Shown one piece after another: positions 9,762 to 19,338 of a stretch of DNA of 64,000 nt (position 1 is its first letter; each line of letters opens with the position of its first letter). Below the pieces are notes generated by a model. It was not told where the DNA came from and searched no databases. It saw nothing but the letters and a program-made list of their open reading frames with translations. The translations under genes and the position numbers were made by a program. This DNA comes from Sphingomonas sp. JUb134 (GTDB lineage Bacteria; Pseudomonadota; Alphaproteobacteria; Sphingomonadales; Sphingomonadaceae): positions 2,318,501 through 2,382,500 of the forward strand of contig NZ_SLYP02000001.1 in NCBI RefSeq assembly GCF_004341505.2, in the 5' to 3' direction.

Positions 9762-10499
9762 TCAGATCATCGCCATCCCGCCGTTGACGTGCAGGGTCTG
9801 GCCGGTGACGTAGCCCGCTTCGCGGCTGGCGAGATAGACGACGGCTGCACCGATGTCCTCGCCGGTGCCGAGGTCACCCGCCGGAATCTTGCCCAGCAGC
9901 CCCTGCTTCTGTGCGTCGGGCAGCACGTCGGTCATGGCCGAACGGATGAAGCCCGGAGCCACGCAGTTCACGGTGATCCCGCGGCTCGCCAGTTCCTGCG
10001 CCAGCGCCTTCGACATGCCGACCAGGCCCGCCTTCGACGCGGCGTAGTTTGCCTGGCCCGGATTGCCGGTCTGGCCCACCACCGAGGTGATTGAGACGAT
10101 GCGTCCGAAACGGGCCTTCATCATCGGCTTGGCGGCAGCGCGCGCGAGGCGGAACGCCGCCTCCAGGTTGACGCGGATCACCTGATCCCACTCGTCGTCC
10201 TTCATCCGCATCGCCAGATTGTCGCGGGTGACGCCGGCATTGTTGACGAGGATGTCGAGCTTGCCCAGCGCCTGCACCGCCTGGGGCACGAGCTGGTCCA
10301 CCGCGGCGCCGTCGGAGAGATTGCACGGCAGCGCCACGTGATCGCCACCCAGCTCCGCCTTGAAGGCCTCGAGCTTGTCGAGGTTGGAGCCCGAGAGCGC
10401 GAGGCGCGCACCCTGCCCCGCCAGAGCCTTGGCGATCGCCGAACCGATGCCGCCCGACGCGCCGGTCACCAGCGCGGTCATGCCTGTAAGATCGAACAT
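9762..10499 (-). CDS. fabG: 3-oxoacyl-ACP reductase
   Basis: NADPH-dependent reduction of beta-ketoacyl-ACP. At 245 residues it has the cofactor loop TGASGGIG (about 13-20) and the structural motif NNAG. The catalytic set is Asn111, Ser139 (SITSVVG), Tyr152 and Lys156 (NYAASKAG). The start [13 protein letters not shown] at 10499 fits the family. It ends in [15 protein letters not shown], typical of FabG. It lies 14 bases after fabD. Confidence 0.96.
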   Translation of the reverse strand: MFDLTGMTALVTGASGGIGSAIAKALAGQGARLALSGSNLDKLEAFKAELGGDHVALPCNLSDGAAVDQLVPQAVQALGKLDILVNNAGVTRDNLAMRMKDDEWDQVIRVNLEAAFRLARAAAKPMMKARFGRIVSITSVVGQTGNPGQANYAASKAGLVGMSKALAQELASRGITVNCVAPGFIRSAMTDVLPDAQKQGLLGKIPAGDLGTGEDIGAAVVYLASREAGYVTGQTLHVNGGMAMI

Positions 10500-10513
10500 A
10501 TCCTGATCCCTGT

Positions 10514-11473
10514 TCAAAGGCGCGCTACGAGCGCCTCGATGTCGTCCATCGTCACGACGCTGGTCGTGGTCGCGTCGGGTGCGATCCGCTTGACCATCGG
10601 CCCCAGCACCTTGCCGCCAAGCTCCACGAAGTCGCTCACGCCGGCATCCTGCATCGCCAGCACGGATTCGCGCCAGCGCACCATGCCGGTAACCTGCTGT
10701 ACCAGCGCCACGCGGATCGCACCCGGATCGGCGATCGCCACTGCATCGACATTGGCATAGACCGGTACCAGCGGTGCCCGCAGGTCGGCGTCGAGCAGCG
10801 CATTCTCCATCGCCTCTGCCGCCGGCTGCATCAGCGGGCAGTGGAACGGCGCCGAAACCGGCAGCAGCAACGCACGCTTGGCGCCCATTTCCTTGGCGAG
10901 CGCCACCGCGCGTTCGATTGCCTGGCGATGGCCGGAGATCACCACCTGGCTCGGATCATTGTCGTTCGCGACCGTGGAGACGAGCTGCGGCCCACCCTCG
11001 GCCAGGATCGAATCGGCGGCAGCGTCGGCGATCGTCTGCGCCTTCTCCAGATCGACGCCCAGCAGCGCAGCCATGGCGCCTTCGCCCAGCGGCACCGCTG
11101 CCTGCATCGCCTGTCCACGCAGCCTGAGCAGCCGGGCGGCGGTTGCAAGGTCGAAGGCGCCGGCTGCGCAAAGGGCGGTATATTCACCCAGCGAATGGCC
11201 GGCGACAAAGTCCGCCTTCTCAGCCAGGCGCACGCCGCCTTCCTTCTCCAGCACGCGCAACACCGCGATCGCGTTTGCCATGATCGCCGGCTGCGCGTTC
11301 TCGGTCAGCGTCAGCTCGTCGGCCGGGCCTTCGCTCATCAGCCGGAAGAGGTTCTGGCCGAGCGCGTCGTCGACCTCTCCGAACACCTCGCGGGCATGGG
11401 GCGAGGCAGCGGCGAGCGCCACCCCCATGCCGACAGACTGGCTCCCCTGGCCAGGAAAGATGAAAGCGCGCAC
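10514..11473 (-). CDS. fabD: Malonyl-CoA:ACP transacylase
   Basis: Transfers malonate from CoA to ACP to start fatty-acid elongation. The GTG start at 11473 has AAGGAGA about 6 bases upstream and gives 319 residues beginning RAFIFPGQGSQSVGMG. The catalytic Ser94 is in AGHSLGEYTAL, and the active-site His is in VSAPFHCPLM. Reading further upstream in the same frame adds 48 residues that do not look like FabD. It is the first gene of the fabD-fabG-acpP-fabF-mltG run. Confidence 0.95.
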   Translation of the reverse strand: MRAFIFPGQGSQSVGMGVALAAASPHAREVFGEVDDALGQNLFRLMSEGPADELTLTENAQPAIMANAIAVLRVLEKEGGVRLAEKADFVAGHSLGEYTALCAAGAFDLATAARLLRLRGQAMQAAVPLGEGAMAALLGVDLEKAQTIADAAADSILAEGGPQLVSTVANDNDPSQVVISGHRQAIERAVALAKEMGAKRALLLPVSAPFHCPLMQPAAEAMENALLDADLRAPLVPVYANVDAVAIADPGAIRVALVQQVTGMVRWRESVLAMQDAGVSDFVELGGKVLGPMVKRIAPDATTTSVVTMDDIEALVARL

Positions 11474-11643
11474 GTGCCTCTCCTTGAAACGTGAGGCGCC
11501 GTTAGGCCGAGCACGAAGATGAACGCAAGCCCATGGGCCGCGACAGGTTGCGACCATTTTGCGGCATCGACGACAAACGCTTGCGACAGCCAACCCCCAG
11601 ATTGCCTTCATCGCCACTGAGGGTGATGAAGGAGTAGGTTCCC

Positions 11644-12027
11644 ATGAAGAAGTTCGTTCTCGCCGCCGTCGCTGCTTCGCTGCTCGCGACGCCCGCCATG
11701 GCCGCGCCGCAGCGTTCGGACCATGGACCGCACCGCACCGTGGAGCGGACCACCGTCGTCAAGAAGCAGGTGACCCGCACGCCCCAGCGCCATTATCAGC
11801 AGCAGCCCAGCCGCCAGCAGTATCAGAACGTCCGCAGCTGGCAGCGCGGCGAACGGTTCGACAGCCGCTACGCCCGCAACTATCGCCAGATCGACTACCG
11901 CGGCAGCAGCCGGCTCTATGCTCCGCCCCGCGGCTACCAGTGGGTGCAGTCGGGTAATGACGCGGTGCTGGTCGCATTGACGAGCGGGTTGATCGGAGCC
12001 GTGATCGGCGGCGTGCTTGCCAACTGA
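11644..12027 (+). CDS. RcnB-family periplasmic protein
   Basis: A 127-residue exported protein. Residues 1-21 are a signal peptide ending ATPAMAAPQ. A Gln/Arg/His-rich middle follows, then RLYAPPRGYQWVQSGNDAVLVAL and a hydrophobic glycine-rich tail, the pattern of the RcnB domain. In E. coli RcnB affects nickel and cobalt efflux. In sphingomonads such proteins are numerous and of unknown role, so the metal link is family knowledge only. AAGGAG lies 6-11 bases before the ATG. It is divergent from fabD, with about 170 bases between them. Confidence 0.78.
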   Translation: MKKFVLAAVAASLLATPAMAAPQRSDHGPHRTVERTTVVKKQVTRTPQRHYQQQPSRQQYQNVRSWQRGERFDSRYARNYRQIDYRGSSRLYAPPRGYQWVQSGNDAVLVALTSGLIGAVIGGVLAN

Positions 12028-12098
12028 TCGCAGGCGGGTTCGCCAACTAAACACCTTGCCTTTCGCCGCTTTTGCGGTACAGGCACGGGTCCTCGGGG

Positions 12099-12198
12099 GT
12101 GGAAGGCACGTCCTTCCGCCCTCGTTTGATTTTGGGACGACAGCCGGAGGGGCGCCGCACGGGGCGGCGTCAGCGATCGGCCAACATAGGTAAGCAGC
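12099..12198 (+). promoter_or_regulatory. Structured leader upstream of rpsF (possible S6:S18 site)
   Basis: The rpsF leader contains two good hairpins. The first pairs GGAAGG at 12101-12106 with CCTTCC at 12112-12117. The second pairs CGCCGC at 12153-12158 with GCGGCG at 12164-12169. An unpaired CCG lies just 5' of the second. Known S6:S18 autoregulatory leaders present a CCG box beside a hairpin, so a feedback role is plausible, but I could not test it against a model. Confidence 0.35.
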
Positions 12199-12615
12199 AT
12201 GGCTCTGTACGAGCATGTGTTCCTTGCGCGCCAGGATCTGGCACAGGCGCAGGTGGACCAGCTGGCGGAAACCGCCACGAAGATCATCGAAGACAACAAC
12301 GGCAAGGTCGTGAAGACCGAGACCTGGGGGCTGCGTTCGCTGGCCTACCGGATCGCCAAGAACCGCAAGGCGCACTACGTCATGCTCGAGATCGACGCGC
12401 CGGCAGGCGTGGTCGCCGAGCTGGAGCGCCAGACCCAGATCAACGAGGACGTGATCCGCTTCATGACTGTCAAGGTCGACAAGCTGGAAGACGGCCCGAC
12501 CGTGATGATGCGCAAGAGCGAGCGTTCGGAGCGTGGCGACCGTGGTGGTCGCGGCCGCGACCGCGACGATCGTGGTCCCCGCGAGGACCGCGGCCCGCGC
12601 CGCGAAGAAGCGTAA
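12199..12615 (+). CDS. rpsF: 30S ribosomal protein S6
   Basis: Binds with S18 to the central domain of 16S rRNA. At 138 residues it begins [14 protein letters not shown] and has the S6 core to about residue 100. A low-complexity tail of alternating Arg, Asp and Gly follows, as in other alphaproteobacterial S6 proteins. It is the first gene of rpsF-rpsR-rplI, with 12 bases to rpsR. Confidence 0.97.
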   Translation: MALYEHVFLARQDLAQAQVDQLAETATKIIEDNNGKVVKTETWGLRSLAYRIAKNRKAHYVMLEIDAPAGVVAELERQTQINEDVIRFMTVKVDKLEDGPTVMMRKSERSERGDRGGRGRDRDDRGPREDRGPRREEA

Positions 12616-12627
12616 AGGAGCATCATC

Positions 12628-12852
12628 ATGGCACGACCGTTTTTCCGCCGCCGCAAGAGCTGCCCCTTCTCGGGCAAGGACGCTCCCCGGATCGACTATA
12701 AGGACGTCCGTCTGCTCCAGGGCTTCGTGTCCGAGCGTGGCAAGATCGTCCCGTCGCGCATCACCTCGGTGAGCGCAAAGAAGCAGCGCGAACTGGCCCA
12801 GGCCATCAAGCGCGCACGCCATCTGGGCCTGCTGCCCTACATCGTGAAGTAA
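12628..12852 (+). CDS. rpsR: 30S ribosomal protein S18
   Basis: Partner of S6 on the small-subunit platform. The 74-residue basic protein begins [16 protein letters not shown] and carries [21 protein letters not shown] and [13 protein letters not shown], the S18 signature and C-terminus. AAAGGAG precedes the ATG. It lies 12 bases upstream of rplI. Confidence 0.98.
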   Translation: MARPFFRRRKSCPFSGKDAPRIDYKDVRLLQGFVSERGKIVPSRITSVSAKKQRELAQAIKRARHLGLLPYIVK

Positions 12853-12864
12853 GGAGCGCCCGAC

Positions 12865-13458
12865 ATGGACGTCATTCTGCTGGAGCGGGTCGAGAAGCTC
12901 GGCCACATCGGCGACGTGGTGAAGGTGAAGGACGGCTTCGCCCGTAACTTCCTCCTCCCGCGCAAGAAGGCGCTGCGCGCCAACGAAGCCAACCGCAAGG
13001 TCTTCGAAGCCAACCGTGAGCGCATCGAGGCCGAGAACGCCTCGCGTCGCACCGACGCACAGGCCGAAGCCAAGACGCTCGAGGGCGTGTCGGTGACCCT
13101 GATCCGTCAGGCGTCGAACACCGGCCAGCTGTACGGCTCGGTCGCGGTGCGCGACCTGGTCGAGGCGCTGGTTGCCGATGGCCACAAGGTCAACAAGGCA
13201 CAGGTCGTGCTCGATCGCCCGATCAAGGCGATCGGCCTGCACGAAGTCCGCGTCGCGCTGCACCCGGAAGTCGCGGTGACCGTCAAGGTCAACGTCGCAC
13301 GTTCGCCGGAAGAGGCCGACATGCAGGCGCAGGGCGTCGACGTGATGGCTGCGATGTTCGAGCAGGACACCGCCGGCTTCACCGAGGACTATGACCCCAA
13401 CGCCGAGCCGGGCGAGATCGCGCGCGACGAAGCGCCGGTCGAGGGCGAAGAAGCCTAA
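12865..13458 (+). CDS. rplI: 50S ribosomal protein L9
   Basis: L9 binds 23S rRNA near the L1 stalk and affects frame maintenance. The N-domain motif [20 protein letters not shown] is present, then the long connecting helix and the C-domain. At 197 residues it is longer than the roughly 150 of E. coli, with an acidic tail after about residue 155, common in sphingomonads. It is the last gene of the operon and is followed by a strong terminator. Confidence 0.97.
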   Translation: MDVILLERVEKLGHIGDVVKVKDGFARNFLLPRKKALRANEANRKVFEANRERIEAENASRRTDAQAEAKTLEGVSVTLIRQASNTGQLYGSVAVRDLVEALVADGHKVNKAQVVLDRPIKAIGLHEVRVALHPEVAVTVKVNVARSPEEADMQAQGVDVMAAMFEQDTAGFTEDYDPNAEPGEIARDEAPVEGEEA

Positions 13459-13483
13459 GCCACTCGCGGCAACGCAAAACAGG

Positions 13484-13520
13484 AAGGGCCGCCGGGATCA
13501 CCCCGGCGGCCCTTTCTTTT
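13484..13520 (+). terminator. Rho-independent terminator of rpsF-rpsR-rplI
   Basis: A perfect 11-base-pair GC stem, GGGCCGCCGGG pairing with CCCGGCGGCCC around a 5-base loop, is flanked by AA and TTT and followed by CTTTTT. It begins 26 bases after the rplI stop. Confidence 0.92.
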
Positions 13521-13556
13521 TGCCTTCTCCGCGGGAGCGAGCGCTCCAGGGCTCGA

Positions 13557-13634
13557 TCAGTGCACCATCACATAGGCACTGACCACCGCCACCAGGGGCA
13601 CCGAAGCGAAGACCACGGGAACGAACTTGAACAT
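13557..13634 (-). CDS. 25-residue single-span membrane peptide
   Basis: A short open frame from ATG at 13634 to TGA at 13557 encodes MFKFVPVVFASVPLVAVVSA plus five more residues. A lysine comes first, then one continuous hydrophobic helix and a His end. AGGTGA lies about 5 bases upstream of the ATG. It stands alone between the rplI terminator and tRNA-Glu, on the opposite strand to both. No homologue is recognised. The support is composition, start site and isolation. Confidence 0.5.
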   Translation of the reverse strand: MFKFVPVVFASVPLVAVVSAYVMVH

Positions 13635-13861
13635 CACATCACCTACAAGGTTGTTGCTGCTTCAATGCGCGACCGAGGGAAAGGTTGCCAAAGGATGAAC
13701 GGCAAGTCCGGGCTCCGCATCAGTGCAAGCTCGGAAACGCGGAGCCAGAAGACTCGTTTTTCCTCGCGCTTTCCGAGAGTTAAGAAAAAGAGATGGCGAA
13801 GCGAATTGGTTGCTTGACGTGCTCAGCCTCCGACCGTAAACGGCCACCTCACCAAGCGATT

Positions 13862-13936
13862 GGCCCCTTCGTCTAGCGGTTAGGACGTCGCCCTCTCACG
13901 GCGAAAACACGAGTTCGATTCTCGTAGGGGTCACCA
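13862..13936 (+). tRNA. tRNA-Glu (anticodon CTC)
   Basis: The 7-base acceptor GGCCCCT pairs with AGGGGTC (one G-T pair), followed by discriminator A and an encoded CCA. The anticodon stem TCGCC/GGCGA encloses the loop CTCTCAC with anticodon CTC. The T arm is CACGAGTTCGATTCTCGTG-like, with the invariant TTCGA. The 280 bases after it, up to 14216, hold no gene that I can support. Confidence 0.95.
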
Positions 13937-14216
13937 TCTTCGGCGCAAACGCCACTGCGGGTGACAAGTCTCACTAGAGGCACCAGCATTCAGCTCTCCT
14001 GACGGAATACGCGGCAGCCGCCGCATGGCAGGTGCCTGCGGGATCATCGCATGGGCTAGCGCGGACGGGCTATACCCGGCACCTGCCGCACCTATATCAA
14101 AGCTGGCAGACGGCGGTGGCCTGGCGAAGGTCGCGGCGCCGTAAACACGCCTCTCGGCGGCCCCTGCTCAGGCGCTCACCCGCTTCCTGATCTCGCTGCG
14201 CACACGCCCTACCCCG

Positions 14217-16124
14217 TTAGGCCCGGTTCTCCAGCAGCTGCTTCACTCCTGCTGCGAGAGTCTCGAGCTTGTAGGGCTTGCGGAGGATCGGAAACTCGCG
14301 CTCGTCGGCAGGGATAAACTGCTTGCTGCTGTAGCCGCTCGCGAGCAGCACCGGCAGCGAGTAGCCGAGTTCCCTCGCGCGTTGCGCCAGGTCGAGCCCG
14401 CTGAGCCTGGGCATCACGATGTCCGAGAAGATGATGTCGAACGTATCCGACTGGAGCAGCGCCAGCGCTTCTTCGCCATCGGACGCCTGGGTGACCACGC
14501 AGCCGAGATCCTCGAGCAGCTGGCGGGCGAAATAGCGGACGTGCTCACTGTCCTCGACCAGCAGTACCCGAAGCCCGTGTGGAATCGAGATATCCCCTGC
14601 GTCACTGACGTCGTCGCGGGCCGCCTTTTCCGTACGCGGCAGAAGCATGTGCACCGCGGTTCCGACGCCGACCTGCGACTCGATTTCGACGGCGCCGCCG
14701 GACTGCACGGCGAACCCGTGGATCTGCGAGAGCCCGAGCCCCGTCCCCTTGCCCGTGGGCTTGGTGGTGAAGAACGGCTCGAAGACGCGCTCCAACCGCT
14801 CGGGGGGAATACCCTCGCCCGTGTCGCTGATCGACAGCCGGACCATGTCGCCGCTGGGCGTCGACCAATTGCGGGTCGAGATGGTGATGCGCCCGCCGTT
14901 CGGCATCGCGTCGCGCGCGTTCAGCACCGCGTTGAGAAGCGCCGTTTCAAGGCCCGTGGGATCGATCTCGACCCGCCAGAGCGCCGGAAACAGGTCCAGC
15001 TGCAGGTCGTACTGGCTCCCGAGCGTGCGCTGGAGCATCTCGCCCAGCGCATCCAGGCGGACGCTCAGGTCGATCACCTCCGGCTCCAGCGGCTGGCGCC
15101 GGGCAAAGGCAAGAAGCTGTGAGGTGAGGCTCGTCGCCCGCTCGGCGGTTTCCAGCATCACATGCAAATAGCGGCTGCGCTTTTCGACCGGCAGATCCGG
15201 CTGCCGCAAGAGAAAGTCGGCGGCGCCGCGCATGACAGTCATCAGATTGTTGAAGTCGTGCGCGATGCCCCCTGCCAGCTCACCCAGCGCCTGAAGCTTC
15301 TGCGATTGGAGCAGGGCAGCCTGGGTCTGTCGCAGTTCGTCGCTTGCACGAACCTTCTCGCTGATGTCGCGCGTGATCTTCGCGAAGCCAACGTGCTGGC
15401 CGGCGCCGTTGTAGATCGGATCGATCACCACATGCGCCCAGAACAGCGAACCGTCCTTTCGGACCCGCTGCGCCTCGGCCTCGAACTTGCCTTGGCCCAG
15501 AGCGGTGGCCAAGGCTGCCGCCGGCGCACCGCGGGCGCGGTCCTCTTCGGTGTAGAAGCGTGAGAAATGCTGGCCCAGCACTTCCGCTTCCTCATACCCC
15601 TTGATCGCCCGTGCACCCGAATTCCAGCTCGTGATCCGGCCGCTGCGATCCAGCATGTAGATCGCATAGTCGCGCACGCCCTGGACGAGCAGGCGGAACT
15701 GGAGTTCACTGTCGTACGTCGCGCGCTCTAGCCGGCGCTTTTCAGTAATGTCGCGCGTGATCTTGGCATAACCGAGCAACGTCCCGTCCTCGGCCCGGAT
15801 CGGGTCGAGAACGGCATGCGCCCAGAATTGCCCGCCGTCCTTGCGCACGCGCCATCCTTCGGCTTCGAACCGGCCTTCGCGGGCGGCGATCCGCAGCGCC
15901 CGCCCCGGCAGGTCCGCCGTGCGATCCTCCGAGGTGAAGAAGCGCGAGAAATGCTGGCCGACGATCTCGTCGGGGGAATAGCCCTTGAAGCGTTCGGCAC
16001 CAGCGTTCCAGGTGACGATGCGGCCTTCCGGATCGAGCATGTAGATCGCGTAGTCGGTGACGGACTGTACCAGCAGCTCGAACCGGCGGTTCGCGACATG
16101 ATCCTCAAACGCCGATGCGGCCAT
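14217..16124 (-). CDS. Hybrid sensor histidine kinase with two PAS domains and a receiver
   Basis: A 635-residue signalling protein with no membrane segment, so probably cytoplasmic. PAS1 spans about 10-130 and PAS2 about 138-258. Both contain DYAIYMLD..GRI..WN and end in AKITRDI.EK, a repeated unit suggesting duplication. The HisKA motif LGELAGGIAHDFNNLM has phospho-accepting His289. The HATPase region has NAVLNARDAM, DTGEGIP and GKGTGLGLSQIHGF. The C-terminal receiver has LLVEDSEHVR with Asp568 in FSDIVMP and Lys in LRKPYK. No separate partner regulator is adjacent, and the ligand is unknown. Confidence 0.93.
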   Translation of the reverse strand: MAASAFEDHVANRRFELLVQSVTDYAIYMLDPEGRIVTWNAGAERFKGYSPDEIVGQHFSRFFTSEDRTADLPGRALRIAAREGRFEAEGWRVRKDGGQFWAHAVLDPIRAEDGTLLGYAKITRDITEKRRLERATYDSELQFRLLVQGVRDYAIYMLDRSGRITSWNSGARAIKGYEEAEVLGQHFSRFYTEEDRARGAPAAALATALGQGKFEAEAQRVRKDGSLFWAHVVIDPIYNGAGQHVGFAKITRDISEKVRASDELRQTQAALLQSQKLQALGELAGGIAHDFNNLMTVMRGAADFLLRQPDLPVEKRSRYLHVMLETAERATSLTSQLLAFARRQPLEPEVIDLSVRLDALGEMLQRTLGSQYDLQLDLFPALWRVEIDPTGLETALLNAVLNARDAMPNGGRITISTRNWSTPSGDMVRLSISDTGEGIPPERLERVFEPFFTTKPTGKGTGLGLSQIHGFAVQSGGAVEIESQVGVGTAVHMLLPRTEKAARDDVSDAGDISIPHGLRVLLVEDSEHVRYFARQLLEDLGCVVTQASDGEEALALLQSDTFDIIFSDIVMPRLSGLDLAQRARELGYSLPVLLASGYSSKQFIPADEREFPILRKPYKLETLAAGVKQLLENRA

Positions 16125-16257
16125 TCCAAATCCTAAGCATCACCACCGCCCCCGAACCCCAGTGCTTGCAGCCAAATCGGTCACGAAATCAAGCTCGTTA
16201 CGCAGCCGCATGCATCCGCGGTTCGGCAGGATTTGCAAATGGCGTCGGACTACGCAG

Positions 16258-16872
16258 TCATGCGGCTTCTTCATTTTGCCAGCCCCCGCCCAGGGCGCGG
16301 AAGAGATCGACCTGGGTGTCGGCGATGAAGGCGTCGGCGTTCGCCAGCGCGGCTTCCGCATCGGCAAAGGTGCGTTCCGCATCGAGGAGTGCGAGAGAGT
16401 CGATGTCGCCCTCGCGCTGCCGCGCCCGCGCGATGTTTACGGCGGCTTCCGCTTCATTGCGCGCGGCCTGGAGTGCCGTCCGCCGGTCCAGCGCATTGGC
16501 GTAGGCTGAGAGCGCCGTCTCCGTCTCTTGCAGTGCCCGGAGGACGGAGCCGTCGAAGTCTGCCAGAGCCTCTCGGCTCTCCGCCTCGGCGGCCGCCACA
16601 CGGGCCCGCGCGGGTCCCGGGTTCACCGCCCAATTCAGCAAGCCTCCCACCAGCCACCGCAACGGCCCCGCACCGAAGACGTCGCCGATATCGGTCCCGG
16701 TCGAACCTCCGGACGTTCCGAGGGTGATCCGCGGATACAGGTCCGCGGTCGCCACGCCGATCCGCGCGGTCGCGGCGGCGAGCCTTCGCTCTGCTGCGCG
16801 GACGTCCGGACGCCTGGCGAGCAGTGCAGCTCCGTCGCCCACTGGGATCGGCTGATTCAGCCGAAGCGTGGA
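16258..16872 (-). pseudogene. Truncated RND outer-membrane efflux factor (C-terminal part)
   Basis: About 205 residues of the C-terminal half of a NodT/OprM-type outer-membrane factor remain: VGDGAALLARRPDVRAAERR, TARIGVATADLYPRITLG, and the tail LFRALGGGWQNEEAA. The N-terminal half, signal peptide and partner pump genes are missing. The coding sequence stops exactly at the IS21 left end (16873), and reading onward would start inside the element. It is paralogous to the intact factor at 21030-22478, which shares the same central motifs. Confidence 0.9.
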
Positions 16873-16980
16873 TGTGAAGGGCGGTGACAAACCAGGCCAC
16901 AGGACCGCCGGCGCAGTGCCGTCGGGGGCGGAGTAAAATCCGGCCAGTTGGTAAGCTGCTCCCTTTGCGGAGCGGCGGGG

Positions 16981-18468
16981 ATGTTTGTCGTGGAGAGCTA
17001 CGCAGCGGTCAGACGGTTTGTATTTGTCGAGGGGCATAGTCGCCGGGAAGCGGCGGAGGTGTTCGGGCTGAACCGGGATACGGTACGCAAGATGTGCCTG
17101 TATTCGGCGCCTCCTGGATACCGCCGGACGAAACCTCCGACCAAGCCGAAGCTCGGGACGCTGCTACCGGTTATCGACGCAATCCTGGCAGCCGACCGCG
17201 AGGCGCCGGGCAAGCAGCAGCACACGGCCAAGCGGATCTTTGAGCGGCTGCGCGACGAGCATGGCTATACGGGCGGCTACACGATGGTGAAGGACCATGT
17301 GCGGCTGTGCAGGGCCCGCGGGCGCGAGACCTTCGTGCCGCTGGCGCACCCGCCGGGGCATGCACAGGTCGACTTTGGCGAGGCGGTCGCGGTCGTCGGC
17401 GGGGAGCGGATGAAGATCCACTATTTCTGCATGTCGCTGCCGCAGTCGGATGCCTGCTTCTTCAAGGCGTATCCGCGCGAGACGACCGAGGCGTTTCTTG
17501 ACGGGCACGTGTCGGCATTCGCGTTCTTCGGGGGCGTGCCGCTGTCCATCCTCTACGACAACACAACCATCGCCGTGGCAAAGATCTGCGGCGATGGAAC
17601 GCGCGAGCGCACACGCGCCTTCACCGAGTTGGTCAGCCACTACCTGTTTCAGGACCGTTTTGCGCGTCCAGCGCGAGGCAACGACAAAGGCAAGGTCGAG
17701 GGGCTGGTGAAGTTTGCGCGCAACAACTTCATGGTGCCCGTGCCGGTCGCTGCCAATTTCGATGTCCTGAACGCCAGGTTCGAGGAGTCCTGCCGTACGC
17801 GCCAGGGCGAGCATGCCGGTCAGCACGCGCAGACCATTGCCGAGCGGCTGGCGGCAGACGTATCGGCATTGCGCACGCTGCCGTCCGTACCACTGGAGCC
17901 ATGCGAGAAACGCGCGGCGCGCGTGTCGTCGACCGCGATGGTGCGCTACCGGACCAACGACTATTCGGTGCCGACCGCGTACGGCTACCGCGACGTGATG
18001 GTGAAGGGGTTCGTCGACGAGGTCGTCATCATATGCGCGGGCGAAGAGATTGCCCGGCACGCGCGTTGCTACGACGAAGGCGTATTCGTCTCCAACCCAC
18101 TGCACTATCTCGCGCTCATCGAGACCAAGCCCGGTGCGCTCGACCAGGCGGCAGCCCTTCAGGACTGGAACCTGCCGGACATCTTCCAGCATCTGCGCCA
18201 CCTGCTCGAGGCCCGGATGGGCAACAAGGGTAAACGCGAGTTCATCCAGGTGCTGCGGCTGCTCGAGGCGATGCCGCTTCCCATCGTCACGGATGCCGTG
18301 ACCGAGGCAGTCCAGTTGGGCGCACCTGGTTTTGACGCGGTAAAACTCATCGCGCTGGCGCGTATCGAGCGCCGTCCGCCGCGCCTGGATTTAGCGGCGT
18401 ATCCGCACGTGCCCAAGATGGACGTCAAAACGACGTGCGCGGCCGACTATGCGGTGCTGGCAGCATGA
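16981..18468 (+). CDS. istA: IS21-family transposase IstA
   Basis: DDE transposase of the IS21 family, 495 residues from the ATG at 16981. The N-terminus has a helix-turn-helix (GHSRREAAEVFGLNRDTVRKM). Catalytic positions are Asp in HAQVDFGEAVAVV, Asp in ILYDNTTIAVAK and Glu in GNDKGKVEGLVKFARNNF. A C-terminal Mu-type beta-barrel region follows. Its stop overlaps the istB start. The copy at 42077 has the same translated sequence. Confidence 0.95.
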   Translation: MFVVESYAAVRRFVFVEGHSRREAAEVFGLNRDTVRKMCLYSAPPGYRRTKPPTKPKLGTLLPVIDAILAADREAPGKQQHTAKRIFERLRDEHGYTGGYTMVKDHVRLCRARGRETFVPLAHPPGHAQVDFGEAVAVVGGERMKIHYFCMSLPQSDACFFKAYPRETTEAFLDGHVSAFAFFGGVPLSILYDNTTIAVAKICGDGTRERTRAFTELVSHYLFQDRFARPARGNDKGKVEGLVKFARNNFMVPVPVAANFDVLNARFEESCRTRQGEHAGQHAQTIAERLAADVSALRTLPSVPLEPCEKRAARVSSTAMVRYRTNDYSVPTAYGYRDVMVKGFVDEVVIICAGEEIARHARCYDEGVFVSNPLHYLALIETKPGALDQAAALQDWNLPDIFQHLRHLLEARMGNKGKREFIQVLRLLEAMPLPIVTDAVTEAVQLGAPGFDAVKLIALARIERRPPRLDLAAYPHVPKMDVKTTCAADYAVLAA

Positions 18469-19316
18469 CGGACAAGGACGCCATGCCGGTGGGCACGACC
18501 GCAGGTACGCCACAGGTGCTGCTCGCCCATCATCTCAAACAACTCAAACTGCCAACCGTTCTGCGCGAGTACGAAAAGGTCGCGCGCGAATGCGCGCAAG
18601 GCGGGGTCGACCACACGCGCTACCTGTTGCGGCTTATCGAGTTGGAGCTCATCGACCGCGAGCGCCGGACCATCGAGCGACGGATCCGCGCAGCCCGTTT
18701 CCCGGCTGTGAAGAGCTTCGACACCTTCGAGTTCACCGCCATCCCCAGCCTGAACAAGATGATGGTGGTCGAGCTCGCACGGTGCGAATATATCCTGCGC
18801 CGCGAGAACGTCATTGCGCTCGGCAACAGCGGGACAGGCAAGACGCATGTAGCCCTCGCGCTCGGCCTGGCGGCTTGCCAGAAGGGCTTCACAGTCGCCT
18901 TCACTACCGCGGCCTCGCTGGTGAACCAGTTGATGGAGGCGCGAGACGAGCGACGGCTGCTCAAGCTCCAACGCGAGATGGCGGCCGTGAAGCTGCTCGT
19001 CGTCGATGAACTCGGCTACGTCCCGTTGTCCCCGACCGGCGCCGAACTGCTCTTCGAGGTGCTGTCGCAGCGCTACGAGCGCGGCTCGACCATCATCACC
19101 TCCAACCTGCCGTTCGAGGACTGGACGCAGGTGCTCGCCTCCGAGCGGCTGACCGGCGCACTGCTCGACCGGCTCACCCACCATGCCACCATCCTGACCA
19201 TGAACGGCGACAGCTATCGCCTCAAGCAGTCCACCGGACGCAAACGTCGCGGGGCGGAGCAAAACCAGGCCAGTGCCCTGTCCGACCCGGACACCGGTGA
19301 GATATTATCTTCCTGA
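18465..19316 (+). CDS. istB: IS21-family helper ATPase IstB
   Basis: AAA+ ATPase that assembles on target DNA and activates IstA. The ATG at 18465 overlaps the istA TGA, giving 283 residues. Walker A is GNSGTGKTH at about 120-128. Walker B is LLVVDELGYVPLS, followed by a DnaA/DnaC-like sensor region with IITSNLPFEDW. Upstream in-frame starts lie inside istA and are not preferred. Confidence 0.95.
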   Translation: MTDKDAMPVGTTAGTPQVLLAHHLKQLKLPTVLREYEKVARECAQGGVDHTRYLLRLIELELIDRERRTIERRIRAARFPAVKSFDTFEFTAIPSLNKMMVVELARCEYILRRENVIALGNSGTGKTHVALALGLAACQKGFTVAFTTAASLVNQLMEARDERRLLKLQREMAAVKLLVVDELGYVPLSPTGAELLFEVLSQRYERGSTIITSNLPFEDWTQVLASERLTGALLDRLTHHATILTMNGDSYRLKQSTGRKRRGAEQNQASALSDPDTGEILSS

Positions 19317-19338
19317 CCATCAGGCCGAGGACGGCAAC

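Noticed and set aside
13862..13936. tRNA-Glu as an integration site for the IS-rich region
   Set aside because: No second copy of the tRNA 3' end was seen downstream, and no integrase gene is present.
16258..17037. A complete gene starting inside IS21 and running into the efflux factor
   Set aside because: The first 55 codons are IS21 sequence. The real gene is a truncated fragment beginning at the IS end.
17164..18201. 345-residue antisense frame within istA (also at 42260-43297)
   Set aside because: It occurs in both copies only because the IS is duplicated. It has no recognisable domain.
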